Origin: Glandiceps talaboti | Lineage: Eukaryota; Hemichordata; Enteropneusta; Spengelidae | Assembly (NCBI RefSeq): GCF_964340395.1 | Contig: NC_135550.1 | Location: forward strand, 10,659,408 to 10,723,407 | Reading direction: 5' to 3' | DNA length: 64,000 nt | Part shown: piece after piece, positions 23,320-47,000 of the stretch | Numbering within the stretch: the first letter of the stretch is position 1 | Layout: every line of letters starts with the position of its first letter | Translations under genes and position numbers: made by a program | Notes under the pieces: generated by a model | The model's input: only the letters and a program-made list of their open reading frames with translations | Database searches by the model: none | What the model was told of the DNA's origin: nothing

Positions 23320-23595
23320 ATGTCGAAATTACCGTATGAAATCCCAGACTGGAGAAGATGGAGGGTGCAAGATGTGCCAGAGTTGAAAGAAGTAAAAGAT
23401 GCACTTGGAAAGAGAGGATTGAAAGATCCGTGGCTGAGGAATGAAGTATGGCGATACAAACCGAGTGTACGTGCAGTGCCATTTTGGAGGTTTCTGTTTC
23501 GAGGTTTCCAGTGGGGTACTGTGTTATTCATAGCGGCTGTTGGTGTAGAGAAGGCTATTGCCACTGGCAAGAAGAATGGCAGCGGACATCACTGA
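23320..23595 (+). CDS. NDUFB3: NDUFB3, complex I B12 accessory subunit (91 aa, single exon)
   Basis: NDUFB3 is a single-pass accessory subunit of the membrane arm of mitochondrial NADH:ubiquinone oxidoreductase. The frame from ATG at 23320 (context ATCAAAATGT, A at -3) to TGA at 23593 encodes 91 residues. Diagnostic parts are PDWRRWRVQDVPEL (vertebrate PDYRQWKIEGTPLE), GLKDPWLRNEVWRYKPS (vertebrate GLRDPWGRNEAWRY), FLFRGFQWGTVLFIAAVG as the membrane segment, and a Gly-His-His end (vertebrate Lys-His-His). The N-terminus lacks the His-rich run of mammals. The coding region has no intron, whereas I recall a split mammalian gene. It sits on the opposite strand between TMEM62 copies A and B. An in-frame GTG at 23293 was not chosen because the ATG gives the family-like start. 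Confidence 0.93.
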   Translation: MSKLPYEIPDWRRWRVQDVPELKEVKDALGKRGLKDPWLRNEVWRYKPSVRAVPFWRFLFRGFQWGTVLFIAAVGVEKAIATGKKNGSGHH

Positions 23596-24476
23596 TGAAT
23601 ATGACAATACACTTTAGTAGATTATACGTGTATATAGTGTGTGTTCAGAAATTCAAGAATGGGGACCATAGACACCGCATGACCTGAACTGACACTGAAT
23701 GTTCATATCATAGTTACATGTATGATGGATGTAGTGCTGGGGTTGAATTGAAAGCGCACTTTTGAAATATTTTACTTATTGTTATTGCACCAAGGCACCT
23801 CAAGATTTTTAACGTAACATTAAAACCGTCGCAACAATTTGACAAATGAAAATGCTGCTCACTGAGTGAGGTTGAAATCAAAGGACAAAGTTCAATCCTC
23901 GGCCAAGAGGGTTGTATGTTTCAATGAAAGACAATCAAGTTGGCATATGACCACTCATCACAACATCACGGAACCATTTCTGCTTATTTGCAGATTGTGT
24001 CAGTGTCATATGGAGCAATAAGAAATTTGCACATTTGTGACTTTTTTTTTCAGAATGCAAGACAACTTTTACACAAAAAATGTATTACATATTGCAACTG
24101 AAAATATGGTGTCTGCTAGCTACGTTTAATGTGGTATGATGTGCAATGTATTCTGGTTTGAAAATGTGATTGTGTATTCGGCATTATCTGCTATCTCTTT
24201 TTGTGCTTTTATTGATAAAATGCACTTTGATTTTGTGTTTTCTGTTTTTAGGTGTAACCTACAGCGTAACGGCTACTACTGTATTACAAAAATGCTGCAC
24301 CATTGTAATCATTGTGTTTGTAAACATTTGTACATAAATCAATTTTAAACTCTTACTGTTGGAAAATTTGAAGTAAAACTTAAAGGATGCTAGTTATAAT
24401 ATTTTGTGGCTAAAAGACACAAGCTAGATATTGAATTTACTGACCCACATTGAATGTTTTGTAGAGAAAGCTTGTT

Positions 24477-24482
24477 AATAAA
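24477..24482 (+). terminator. Candidate poly(A) signal for NDUFB3
   Basis: AATAAATAA is followed about 15 bases later by T/G-rich sequence (TTGTTCTTGAG). It implies a 3' UTR of about 0.9 kb. Confidence 0.5.
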
Positions 24483-25145
24483 TAAGTTTTTGAGAAAAAG
24501 ACAATTTGTTCTTGAGTCAATTTATTGTCTTAAGAGAATTGGCAATGCCATAACTATGAAGATGATATTTCAAATTTGTCATGGCCATTACATTTGAATA
24601 GCAAAATCTGCTAAAAAAACATTATCAGAATAGGATCTCGTAATATTTTTATCTAGTAAATATTTATTCCTGGAGGCATTATATATATTACAGACTACAC
24701 ATCACAAATTAATTATATATGATTCTGATAACATTTTCTGGAGTAGTCGACACTTTTTAAGAACCATTAAGTTATAAGGGATATCCTAATGACAAAGGGG
24801 CTCTGATGAATTCCCATTTGTTTTTATCCTGAATATGAATAATTTATTGCAAGATTGGCGGACCACTTGAAAAGTTATCAATTTCGGTGTATTTGCGTGA
24901 CGTCATTAATGCAAATGCACGCCCATGTTCTCGATCACTCTTCACAGTGTGTGGTTAACGTATGGTGAAAAGTAAGAACGCCAACAACGACAAAGTTTTT
25001 ATTTCAGTATAGATTCATAGATTCAATGACTCGGCATTAGGCATCTCTGACCCGGTCTACTGTCAGCAGTTCAGTGTCAGACTCAATCACGACTAAACAA
25101 AGACAGAAGATTGTACATTTTTTGTGTTTTATGGTACAGTTTCCT

Positions 25146-25151
25146 TTTATT
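25146..25151 (-). terminator. Candidate poly(A) signal for TMEM62 copy B
   Basis: TTTATT on the plus strand is AATAAA in the gene's direction, about 315 bases after the copy B stop. Confidence 0.4.
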
Positions 25152-25464
25152 TACACATCACAAAATCAAAAGTGTATTTTTTCTGAGATTTTTTGTAGAA
25201 GTTGGTGGTATATCTAAGGATTAATATATAAAATTGAAGTTATAAGTCTGTTAGAAATGAAACTACTAAGAGAAAACTCATGTAAAATGACTGAGAAGAC
25301 AAAAGATATGTAATAAAATAATAAAATATGTATTTACAGACTTTAAAAAAGCCCACACACATACATAATTACGCTAGGTAACGTTAAGTAACATGCCAAA
25401 ATACCAAAGGACCATCAAGTTTAAGTACGTATTCCTCAATGAAGTCCTTTAACAAATACAGGGA

Positions 25465-34793
<9,329 letters not shown>

Positions 34794-35276
34794 GTTTGTA
34801 CCGTAACAGTTTCTGTATATATGCTTTGGCTACACGATTGCGTGTGAAATATATGTACCGGTGTTTCATCACCTTTGCCGTTAACGCTGACGTGTCCAAT
34901 CATTCTAGCACGTTGACCCGGTCTGTCATTATGTCATTGTCCAGGAATGGTTCGTCCACGTCCGTTCCCGTGCCTATATCCTGTTAGCAGTATGGTTACA
35001 AATAAGAGTGTAAACATAGAATTTAAAAAACTTACACATATAAACTATATCGTATATTATAATTAGTATTATTAATACATACACGCATGCGCATTTACTT
35101 GTCGGAGCGGTCCGATCTGGGGGTTCGATCGGTAGACATGGGCGAAGTCCTTGATGCAACATTGCATCACTATATAGCGTACAGAGGCGATATGTATAGG
35201 AGCAGTATATGTAAATATTATATATACTAGTAATGTTATTTGTTTTACCTCTCGGAAGGGCAAGTTTTGAAATAAT

Positions 35277-35309
<33 letters not shown>
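35277..35309. repeat. (TG)n microsatellite
   Basis: About 16 TG units upstream of TMEM62 copy B. Confidence 0.9.
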
Positions 35310-35310
<1 letters not shown>

Positions 35311-36462
35311 AGTGTCATTGTATTGTCTACGGTCTGTCTGCCTGTTGTGAACAAGACATCTTTTACAACACAGGGGACCCAGGAAACATGTGACAAACAA
35401 AACAAAATAAACAAAACGAACAAACAAACAAATAAATAAACTATCAAATAAATGACAAATGAACAAGCAAACGAACAAGTATAGGGACAAATAAAATAAT
35501 AAACATACTCGTGGGGGTATACTAGATATGTTTTTTTATAATTAAATGTATATGGTTTGAAATATTTTGCCACTAAATGGCCTAGCTCCTACATGTCCTT
35601 GAACCCAGATTGAAAGATAAAACACTGTTGCTTAAGTATTTCAAAGTACAGGTTACAGCTCAATGTGAGACCTTTTTTGCAAAGCCCACATCTATTTGTA
35701 AAGAAATCTCTCCACCTGCTGTGAAACCGAGAATTTTTATAGCCCCCTCCCCTCCCGTCTGCGCATATTTTAATGTGTAATTATACACACACACTCTTTT
35801 ATTGTCTTGTTTTGTCTTGTCTTGTCTTGTCTTGTGTCTTACAAGAAAGATTACCTCTGATATACATTGGGGTGTACACACTTGAAGGGCATCTCGTGAA
35901 TGTTGTATTCAACCAGTTTGGTTGTTGCCGAAATGTACATTTTTATGACAACATGGCCATAGTCACAACATACTGATCAAAGTCATGAACTGGCATTGGC
36001 ACAGATTTGGTTGAAATTGAGTTGTGGGTGTCAGAGATAATGGCTGTCAAAAAAACGCATGGATGTATGCACAAATGGACAGAGAGATGCACGGCCACAC
36101 ACAGGTCCATCTGAGATGTGCCCATTCTGAGCTAATGTCTTTGTGAGGAATCAAGGAAATGAAATACACTGTATGAGGTCTCAAATGATGAATATAACTT
36201 GTACAGATTGCAATTCTTAAATAACACTTTTATTACAGATGCTGGCACTGGAAAAGTTTGATCTCAGTGTGACAACCATTACATGTGAAAAAAGAGAATT
36301 TTTTTTTTTGGCAGACAAAATTCTATGCAGATCAGCAGGTGCTTCATTTGTATGTGTGAAGCCATATTTTCTTTTGTATCCAGTTATGCTTTTGTTTTGG
36401 AGTTTAATTAGGATATCTATTGTGTATAACGGCATCATAACTTGTTATAACAAAGACATGCA

Positions 36463-36704
36463 AATAGGGAATTTGCAATCCAGACTGAGCATGCTCAGAC
36501 ACAAAGGACTACCGCATTATCTGTGGTTGCCATAATAGATTAATACCTAATCTGGAGCTACTGATAAAATTAACCTCCAACAATTGTTAGGGTAATTATG
36601 AATTGATCATTTGTGGTTACAAACAATACTAATTGATTAGTATTTATTATCACATTTCCCATGATGCAACATTCAAAGTGGCGGGTTTGCAAGTTCCCTA
36701 TTTA
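36463..36704. mobile_element. MITE-like element with 17-bp terminal inverted repeats
   Basis: AAATAGGGAATTTGCAA at the left end and TTGCAAGTTCCCTATTT at the right end are reverse complements with one mismatch, 242 bp overall. The interior is AT-rich and non-coding. Confidence 0.6.
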
Positions 36705-38064
36705 AGCTCCAGAAAGTATAGTTGGAACAAAAGAAATGACACCAGATATGCAAATGAAGTATCAGCTGAGATTCAAGTGAATGTTATCTGCCAAATCAAG
36801 CCAATATCACCTCTCTTTTTTATCAAGAAAAATTGTGCGTTTGTACAAAAAGTTACGACACTTTTCCTAGATTTAATATGCATTCTTAAAACATTTACAA
36901 TATCTGTAGCACTAGCAAGGTTATTCCCCTTTGAATAGGACTGAAAATGTATCGTGACAGTAGTGTATCTTGATGATTTAGATTCAGGTAAAGTGCAAAG
37001 GTATAAAAAAATCTCTTTGTACGGGATTCATCACAAATAAGACTTATTTTTCAAAACACACAAAATTCATCAAATTGTGCCCTCGCTCTGTTTACATTAT
37101 CAAATAGAAGATACTCTTACAAATAAACATGCCTTGCATGTCTATGAAATTGCACAACTCAGCAATACTTGTCAAACAACAAGTTGTAAAAATCCCTTTT
37201 TTGCATGTTCTCTCCCCCATTCCCGCCTTTTGAAAGAGAGCAAAAAAAAAAAAAAACCCACTTTCTCAGACAATTTTAAAAACAAATTTCTTTGTAAATA
37301 ATTTGTTTGGCATTGATATGTCTAATATTTAAAATTGTTTCTGCTCAAAAGTGAGAAAGCAATAATGCCCTTAAATAGTAAAATATGGTTATCAAATAAA
37401 TTAACAATAGCACATAGATGTATATTCATAAAATATTCATAATTTAAAATTTTCAATGTGTTAATAATTCATGTACTCAATATTCAAATGATAATACAAC
37501 AATTCGCATACTGCTTTGAACGTTGCTATGACAACACAGGGTGTCAAGGAAATGGGATCTACAAATTTTGCAGTCATGTGAACTTACAAGGTGAAAGGTT
37601 GGGTCACCCCTTTTTTCCCCCAAAAAATGTAAATATGTGTTTTCAGCACACAATGATTTACGATATCTACAGTAGAATTATGTAGAGATGTCAGACTTCC
37701 AGTTCTTGTCTACGCCATATCTGGACAAAGTGGGAGTTCACAAAGGATCAGGCCACAATCAAGGGTTTGTCTGTACTGAGAATTCAAAAGATGTTGTATC
37801 ATGAATTTGGCTAAAAAAATATACACCCACATATAACACTATTGGTTGTCGACTGACAGAAGTTTTTACCAAGGAACTAGCCCATTCCTTGCACTGAATT
37901 AAACATAGCTGGGGCAAAACGTGGATTTCATCCTGGGTACTACCATTTTCTTGGCAACCAAACTATGCAAACAAGGTGGTTGGGCTTAGAACTGAACAAA
38001 AAAAAGTATGAACATACATTTTTGCAGGTGGTACAGGTTTCATTATTTGTCTGGCTAAAAATAT

Positions 38065-41000
38065 CTAAATTCTAGTACTGCTAGATGTCTGTTTTCTCTT
38101 CGAAAAATATACAAAATAGATAGACAAAAATACCAGGAGCATAATAACAGTGGTCCATGTGTACTTTGGACAGAGTAAGAAAGACAGTGCACCATAGGCA
38201 CTCCAAATATACCAACTATAATGCACCTGCCATCTTAAGGCTGAAATGAAGAGATACTGGCTGGTAAGAAATTTGATCCACCATGAAACTCTGTCGATAT
38301 GTCTATGTTGGCACTTGATTAGACTTGTCTGGTTATACATGGGAAACATGAGTTCTATCTGTAAAGCTAGGTGGAAGATGAACGGCACCAGAAAGTACAA
38401 CATCTGTAAAAACAGAATGTGATATTCTAAGTCATTATGATTGTTATTCACGTTTTAAAAGCTCAGAATTCTGCCAAAAATATTCAAGTGTTTCAACATG
38501 AGGGGTTTGATCGACATGCAGGTTTTACTTTGTGACAAGCTTACCGTAGTTTAAGTAAAGACTACTATGATTCAATTGTAGTACAGCCACTTGCCTCTTT
38601 TACAGTGGCACTTAACAGATGCTTCCTTGAAGAGGTTTTGTGTTACTTCAGCTAGAAAACGTGTCCTCTGACTTGTGAAATGCATGACTCTGAATAATGG
38701 CTGATGCAGTCTGTAAGGTATGATGTGCTACAAATGCAGAATCTTACCATTGCTCCATCTTTTTCTTTAAACATATGATTTAAATGATGTACACCTTTGT
38801 TCACATGTACAAAAATACTTCCATTTTTGCAATCAAATCTTCAAACTCGTCTCAGTATCAGAGTAGTTTTTACCATTTTTTTCAACTAAAAAGACAGTGC
38901 CTTAAATTCATAACACTTTTTCTTTAGTCTATGAGAGTTTAAACTTACGTCATGTAATGCCTCTCTGTATATCATACTGTCAGCATATAGGGTTCCATTC
39001 ACATACACACCATATAGACAAGCAAATCCAAAGTATCCATCTACCATTTCACCAAAAAACCAGGGACCTACATCAAAATACAAAATAATACTGTTTTATG
39101 AGAGACTACAAACTACACAAATTAGTCAGAATACGCAACAATTCCAAGTACCAATGAGATTAAAAACAAGTAAGACACTGTCCTGATTGGAATGTGGATG
39201 TATACTACACTGAAACTCCATTGATGTTCAGTCACTAAATCTTTACAATTGCTTTTTTAATCAACTTTGAACTATTTTTTCCCCTTATTTTTCTGTATGT
39301 CTTTTCATGAGAATGGTTTTGTTTGCTTATAAACCTAACCAATCTGTTAATCTAACTAATCTCTATATTGTTGATGAAAATGCACACAATCAAAATTGTT
39401 ACAACTGAATTAAAATCACTCTACAAAAGAATAAAGTTGGATAGAAAGTAACAAAACACAGAACCATGAAGATGTTTACATCAACTCTGCATGTAAAAAG
39501 TTGTATCATCATTCTAGTCTGCCCCCAGTTTCTCTGTTCAGAAATTGTACTTAACTATCATGGCAATAAAGACCCTAACTATAAGCTGAAGGGATCTCAA
39601 AGGCCCTAACTATAAGCTGAAGGGATCTCCTATACAGTATCTTAGTAACCTGACATTGGTTGCCTAAGTTACATGGTTGCCTAGTTACATGGTTGCCTAG
39701 TTAGAAGTATACAGTTCTAGTAGAAAGTAAGTATGGTTGCATATAATGTATGCTAATTTTACTCACCGATAAAAGCCCAGCAACTGATGGTCATAACGAT
39801 ATAATATAACACATTTATATGAACTAAAAGTAACAGTCCTCTCAGTAACGGAATCTTGGCAAATGGTATCCACAGAAAATCTCATATTTTGAAAGAGAAA
39901 ATTAAAGGAGAAAAAAAAAAATCTTAGTGCTGTTGACACAATGTGATAAAACTCATTGTATGATGCACTTCAAATTTCATTTTCTTAAAAACATAAGTTG
40001 ATACAAATAATTGTCAACACATCATCATCACCAGTAGTATATTTTGATCACCCTTGAAACATGTCATTTGCTTTAGAGAATTCTTCACCAATACATTATA
40101 ACTTTTAAAGTACTATATTACATAATGAGTAAAACTCTAAATTTTCATAACAATTGCTCAAATTTGATATCATTTAATTTATATCAGAAGAAGGCTTGAG
40201 TTTAAAGGCCTATGTCAGATGGCTTGGGTTTAAAGGCCCATGTCAGATAGGTTGGGTTTAAAGGCCCATGTCAGATGGCTTAGGTTTAAAGCCCCATGTC
40301 AGATAGCTTGGGTTTAAAGGCCCATGTCAGATGGCTTGGGTTTAAAGGCCCATGTCAGATAGCTTGGGTTTAAAGGCCCATGTCAGATGGCTTAGGTTTA
40401 AAGGCCCATGTCAGATAGCTTGGGTTTAAAGGCCCATGTCAGATAGCTTGGGCTTAAAGGCCCGTCAGATAGCTTGGGTTTAAAGGCCCATGTCAGATAG
40501 CTTGGGTTTAAAGGCCCATGTCAGATAGCTTGGGTTTAAAGGCCCATGTCAGATGGCTTGGGTTTAAAGGCCCATGTCAGATTAGGATTAAACTTTGAGT
40601 GAAGAAAACAATTGTTTTGTAGAGCTATGGAGAATCCATGAACAAAGAATGATCCTATGTACTCCCCATTGCTCCACTGATAAAACAGCACTAATACAAG
40701 AACATGGGATTGAAGCATGGGCCTTTAAGGGAAGAAAATGCCAAGATATATCTTTCATACTTACATGTAGATGAAGGTCGTGTAAAGAATCTCAATAACA
40801 GTAAAGGCACCAGAGTCAAGACATTGCCGATAATAAAACACACCTTCAGCTGGGAAGGAAAGACATAACAAACTTACTTATATTAAAGGACACACTATAG
40901 TTTGTATCTAGAGAAAGAAAGAAGAAAATATTTTGTTCTGTTTCACTTTTTGTCTTGTAAATTTGTACATTCTATTGCTATGAGCTTGATCTCAAAATAA

Positions 41001-44000
41001 CCTACTATTGCTGAATTGTAAACCCACAACTCGTTCACTTTGCTCAAATAACAAAAGTCTACTTCATGTCCCCCCCCCCCCCCCCCCCCATTGTAATACA
41101 AAGTCATATGGTGAGTGTGCGTTCTCGTTAGGAGTGCCAGTCTTATGGAACAGTATACCACTTGAACTTCCTTCTTCACCACCTGTCGATAAATTCAAGG
41201 ATATAAAGATACATTTGTTTGCAAGATCTTTCTAACTTTGTACATGTACTATAATCTACTATTGTTCCTGTTCAGTGCCATAGACCAATACGCCATATTG
41301 GATTTTGGTGCTATACAAATTCCTTTGATTGATTGATTGATTAATTATTATCATTACTGGGTATTACATGTCATCTACTGAATTTCTTACTAATCAAAAT
41401 ACTTTTGTGTTGTGCTGAGCCAAGTCTTTTTTAAAAACAATGCAGGAATTAGGATGAAAAGAACTGGTATAAATGGGAAGAAATTTTTTGAGAATTGTTT
41501 TTTTTAAATACCACCACCACCACCACCACCACCACCACCACCACCACCAGATAGATTGTAGTAATGTATTGTGTACATCATATGAATTATTATGATTTCC
41601 CTTGTCTCTATACAAATTGTTGTAATCAAAGTCATCACCTTCTTTCTTTTCTCATCTTTCCTTAGATATCAGAGTCAACTGACTACTTTTTTTGATAGTA
41701 TTGAATAATTATTTGATACTATCAACACAGATGAATTTCCATTTCAAGATACTCTTTTTGATAGACACTAATTGCATATAATCACTCAACAATACAAATA
41801 TCTGTAATCCTGTACAAATATCAAATTTCATAGCTCATTTCAAATAATCCTGTTCAGTAAAAATAGAAAGTATATTTTTTTTTGTTTCTATGTATTCTGA
41901 ATATTGCACAATACTTACAACCTGTGTCATATCAGTCATAAGTAAAAATGCCGAGATAATGTTCTGCTGTGGACGACTACCATCTAAAGAAAATGTTTGA
42001 CTGGTTTGTGATTCATGGCCCATCAGATCCTGGTGAAAGAAAAAAGGAGATTTCTGAGAACATGTGTAATCTGACGTACGACCCATTCTCTCTTGGTGGG
42101 TGTAGTAAAGGGGAGGGTCATCAGTGATGAGCTCTTCACATGTTGTAAATACATTATCTCATGTGTGATTATCATGGAAATTACAAAACTCAGAAATGTA
42201 TGGGTTTAACCAGTCCATGTTGTTAACTAATGTCTACAGATTATGGAATTCAACTTTGATTCTGTTCTGTAAGAATCGAAACATCTTTCCATGTCTGTGG
42301 ACAAACAGAATGTTAACTCTGTCGCGATAACTGGTTATTATGCTATTTTTAGCAAATGTTATTTTGACTGACTTGGAACACCTCGTAACCTTGGCCCTAA
42401 GTGTCAAGCACAGTCACTTTTCACTTTCAATGTGTGTACACATAAATATTTCTCAAATGTCATTACATCACTATCATCACCATATCAGCTGACATGTTAC
42501 AGAATAGATGGCATGTCATTAGTGATAGAGTCATCACAAAAAGTGATTTTGATCTAAGCCCAAGTTCCCACCTCACCTGTGTTTGAACAGTGATCTTATG
42601 AAGTCCAGCCACATACAACAATGGATTCCACTTTAGGACGTAGAGAGGACCACTCACATGAGAAGCTTCTCCAAGAAATTCATCATTTATGGATACTTTA
42701 GCTGATTTGATGTTGATGGGTGAAAACACAAGGAATCTGAAAACGGTCAAAGTAGCAAAGAATATGAATTGAGAAATGGTGGTCACTTCACAGCAAAGTC
42801 AAAATCTTACAATGTATGCCACACTTTTAAAGACAAATACTAAAATGGAGACTTCACTGCTGATGCTACAAGGTTACCAAATGGTTAGAACAACAGCTTT
42901 GAGAATTTTACTTGCAAAAATCAGTTCTTGAAAGGAATACTTAGTACATTAATATGTTTTCCAAATATTCAAGAATTACAAAGCTATGAAAGAAAGATAT
43001 ATCTATGTTGTCATCTGATTGTTTAAAACCTGTCATTTTCACTTTTTCTTGTCTGCTTCATTTTAAATATGCGATATCCAGCAAAATTCAAATATTTGTA
43101 GCAATAAAATTTTTGCTGAAGAAACCTTATGAAAACCCTAAGAGTATATATATATATATTTAGTTAATAATTCATCAGAACAAAACTGGATAACACCCTA
43201 ACTTAGGACTACACATCTATTTGTCATGGTTGACACTGTATACATGTACTGAGACTGTAAAAAGATACCATCTCCCTCAGTTGTTCAGGCTTCAACTTGT
43301 TCTTTGTCTCTAGAATAGGCCATTGCAGACTGCAAACAGGGAATTGAGAATACAGCGCCCTCACTCAAATTGGGGGTATCATCACCTCTTTTCATTTGTT
43401 CATGTTACCTTGACTGTCTCTTGTGTTTAAATCGTATTTCACTTTGTTTTTGTATGTGTTTAATAATTTATTCTTATGAGCTTGTACTAAATAAAACAAT
43501 AAAATAAAAATAGTACTGTATCTTACGAGCTTTGTTCCTTGTTAATCAGGGATGTTTTTCGCATTGTACAGACATTGAGGAAAGCAGCAGTGCTCTATGA
43601 TTAACCGAGTAACCTATACCATATATACCCCCAAGGTACACACAGACAGGAAGTAGAGCACCACCATGGCAAATTTTGGAAAGTGCTATTACATGAACAT
43701 GCACTTTCTCTTTCAGTTTAATAGTTGGCTAATAAACAGTGCCTTTGTTAAGGGTGTTAAGCAGGTAAAATCTATCTCTGAGTTTCCAAGGCATTTTTCA
43801 GAGGTTCCCCACCAAAATGACAGTACATATGGTACGGAAAACTTTGCAATTTTTACCAGATTTCGCTCCTTCGTTACTACAGTTCCCAGACCTTAACAAA
43901 AACACTCCGAATAATACCTGTCGACAATTACTACTCCATACCTAATATGTGTAGACTGCCTCATTCTTCTTGTTGGTTCATGTTTTGGTGATAAAAACCT

Positions 44001-47000
44001 GGCATTTTTCGGATTAGTGATAAGAATGACAGGCCATTGTCCGTACTTACTATCCACAATAGATAGCAGGTCATGATCAAACGCCAGAACACGATATCTG
44101 AAAAGAGTAAATTGGACAGTGAATACAGAAACATATTTGAATTCCAATGATAAATATAAACATTCATGTTTTAAGTGCAATGTATATCCATTTGTCTAGT
44201 TATCTGAGAGAATGGTGCCTATAATCCTCAGAAATTCGGACTGTGGCCAAGTTGCTAGAGTCACTGAGTCTTACCTGCTGATCAGTTTACAAACACATGA
44301 CTGCAGACAGTATATATGCAAATAGATATTTGCAGTTACAAAATGGTGACTTCACTGAAATGTGTTGGTACACATGGTTGTTGATTGATAACTGAACACA
44401 TTACATTCCATGTTTGAACATAGTTTGGTGAGAGCTGATTTGGAAACTGATTGCATGGCTGTGAATGTGTTCATGTACAGCATTACAAAGACAAGCTCTT
44501 CTAGAAGTATACTGGTAATTACATATGCCTATGTGCCAATCATCCAATCAACCTAACCAACCAACCAACCAACCAACCAACCCAATCAACTCACTCACTC
44601 ACTCACTCACTCACTCACTCACTCACTCACTCACTCACTCACTCACTCACTCACTCACTCACTCACTCACTCACTCACTCACTCACTCACTCACTCACTC
44701 ACTCACTCACTCACTCACTCACTCACTCACTCACTCACTCACTCACTCACTCGCTCGCTTGCTCACTCACTCACTCACTCCCACCCACCCAACCAACCAA
44801 AGCAACCAACTGATCAAACAAACAAACAACCGACCAACTAACTTAACGCTCATCCACTCACACTCCCAACAACCACCCACCCATCCACGCTCCCTCCTAT
44901 CAAACCACCCACCCACCCACTGACTCACCCACCCATCCACCCATCCAACCAACCAACCAACCAACCAACTAACCAAACAAACAAACAACAAACCAACCAA
45001 CCAACCAACCAACCAACCAACCAACCATCCATCCTATCCATCCATATCCATCCACCCATTTCAGGATGAAACTCCTTTTTTGGTGTTTATTCTGTATATT
45101 ATAATCTATGAATGAACTCCATATTACTTACTCTCTATTGTCTTTCCAATCTAACAATTCTAATTCCAATGTACCACTTTTCTGTGTTATCTTCATGTCT
45201 GGTACACGGCCATAAATATCATGAAGATGACCACTAAGTGTTGCAATGCCATTGCTACAAAGTAGACAGTTTGAAACAATAAATTTTGAACACAGATGTT
45301 AACCACACGTAATTCCAAGTGTTCTGTATGACCAACCTAAATACTACAGAATACCAGCTTTACGATATGACTTAGAAATCCCAGGCTATCTACATGACTT
45401 AGAAATCCCAGGTTATCTACATGACTTAGAAATCCCAGGTTATCTACATGACTTAGAAATCCCAGGTTATCTACATGACTTAGAAATCCCAGGCTATCTA
45501 CATGACTTAGAAATCCCAGGTTATCTACATGACTTAGAAATCCCAGGTTATCTACATGACTTAGAAATCCCAGGTTATCTACATGACTTAGAAATCCCAG
45601 GTTATCTACATGAATTAGAAATCCCAGGTTATCGACATGACTTAGAAATCCCAGGTTATCTACATGACTTAGAAATCCCAGGTTATCGACATGACTTAGA
45701 AATCCCAGGTTATCGACATGACTTAGAAATCCCAGGTTATCTACATGAATTAGAAATCCCAGGTTATCTACATGACTTAGAAATCCCAGGTTATCTACAT
45801 GACTTAGAAATCCCAGGTTATCTACATGAATTAGAAATCCCAGGTTATCTACATGACTTAGAAATCCCAGGTTATCTACATGAATTAGAAATCCCAGGTT
45901 ATCTACATGACTTAGAAATCCCAGGTTATCTACATGACTTAGAAATCCCAGGTTATCTACATGAATTAGAAATCCCAGGTTATCTACATGACTTAGAAAT
46001 CCCAGGTTATCTACATGACTTAGAAATCCCAGGTTATCTACACGACTTAGAAATCCCAGGTTATCGACATGACTTAGAAATCCCAGGTTATCGACATAAC
46101 TTAGAAATCCCAGGTTATCGACATAACTTAGAAATCCCAGGTTATCTACATGACTTAGAAATCCCAGGTTATCGACATAACTTAGAAATCCCAGGTTATC
46201 TACATGACTTAGAAATCCCAGGTTATCTACATGACTTAGAAATCCCAGGTTATCTACATGACTTAGAAATCCCAGGTTATCTACATGACCTAGAAATCCC
46301 AGGTTATCTACATGACCTAGAAATCCCAGGTTATCTACATGACCTAGAAATCCCAGGTTATCTACATGACTTAGAAATCCCAGGTTATCTACATGACTTA
46401 GAAATCCCAGGTTATCTACATGACTTAGAAATCCCAGGTTATCGACATAACTTAGAAATCCCAGGTTATCTACATGACTTAGAAATCCCAGGTTATCTAC
46501 ATGAATTAGAAATCCCAGGTTATCTACATGACTTAGAAATCCCAGGTTATCTACATGACCTAGAAATCCCAGGTTATCTACATGACCTAGAAATCCCAGG
46601 TTATCTACATGACTTAGAAATCCCAGGTTATCTACATGACTTAGAAATCCCAGGTTATCTACATGACTTAGAAATCCCAGGTTATCTACATGACTTAGAA
46701 ATCCCAGGTTGTCTACATGACTTAGAAATCCCAGGTTGTCTACATGACTTAGAAATCCCAGGTTCTCTACATTACTTAGAAATCCCAGGTTATCTACATG
46801 ACTTAGAAATCCCAGGTTATCTACATGACTTAGAAATCCCAGGTTATCTACATGACTTAGAAATCCCAGGTTGTCTACATGACTTAGAAATCCCAGGTTA
46901 TCTACATGACTTAGAAATCCCAGGTTATCTACATGAATTAGAAATCCCAGGTTATCGACATGACTTAGAAATCCCAGGTTATCTACATGACTTGGAAATC

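Larger units (their letters stand above)
23596..25464. other. Convergent 3' region of NDUFB3 and TMEM62 copy B
   Basis: Contains the probable 3' UTR of NDUFB3 (to about 24500) and that of TMEM62 copy B on the other strand (from about 25130). Nothing coding is recognised between them. Confidence 0.55.
34794..38064. other. Interval between TMEM62 copies B and C
   Basis: No gene is recognised. It holds a (TG)n run (35277-35309), A/C-rich AAACAAAC sequence (35390-35470), a TCTTGT microsatellite near 35810, a MITE-like element (36463-36704) and the probable 3' UTR of copy C. Open frames at 36239-36535 and 36633-36938 have no recognisable motif. Confidence 0.55.

Noticed and set aside
23130-23570. 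146-residue open frame antisense to NDUFB3
   Set aside because: It is a shadow of the NDUFB3 coding strand plus its promoter; NDUFB3 itself is clearly the conserved frame.
35095-35170. tRNA-like or SINE promoter because of GGGGGTTCGATCGG
   Set aside because: Only a partial B box is present; no A box or cloverleaf could be drawn on either strand.
36239-36938. Two open frames of about 100 residues between TMEM62 copies B and C
   Set aside because: The first overlaps a MITE-like element, and neither shows a domain, splice partner or codon pattern that supports coding.
44525-45024. Thr-His-Ser-Leu and Gly-Trp-Leu-Val repeat open frames
   Set aside because: Both are translations of the (ACTC)n and CCAA tracts in a TMEM62 intron.
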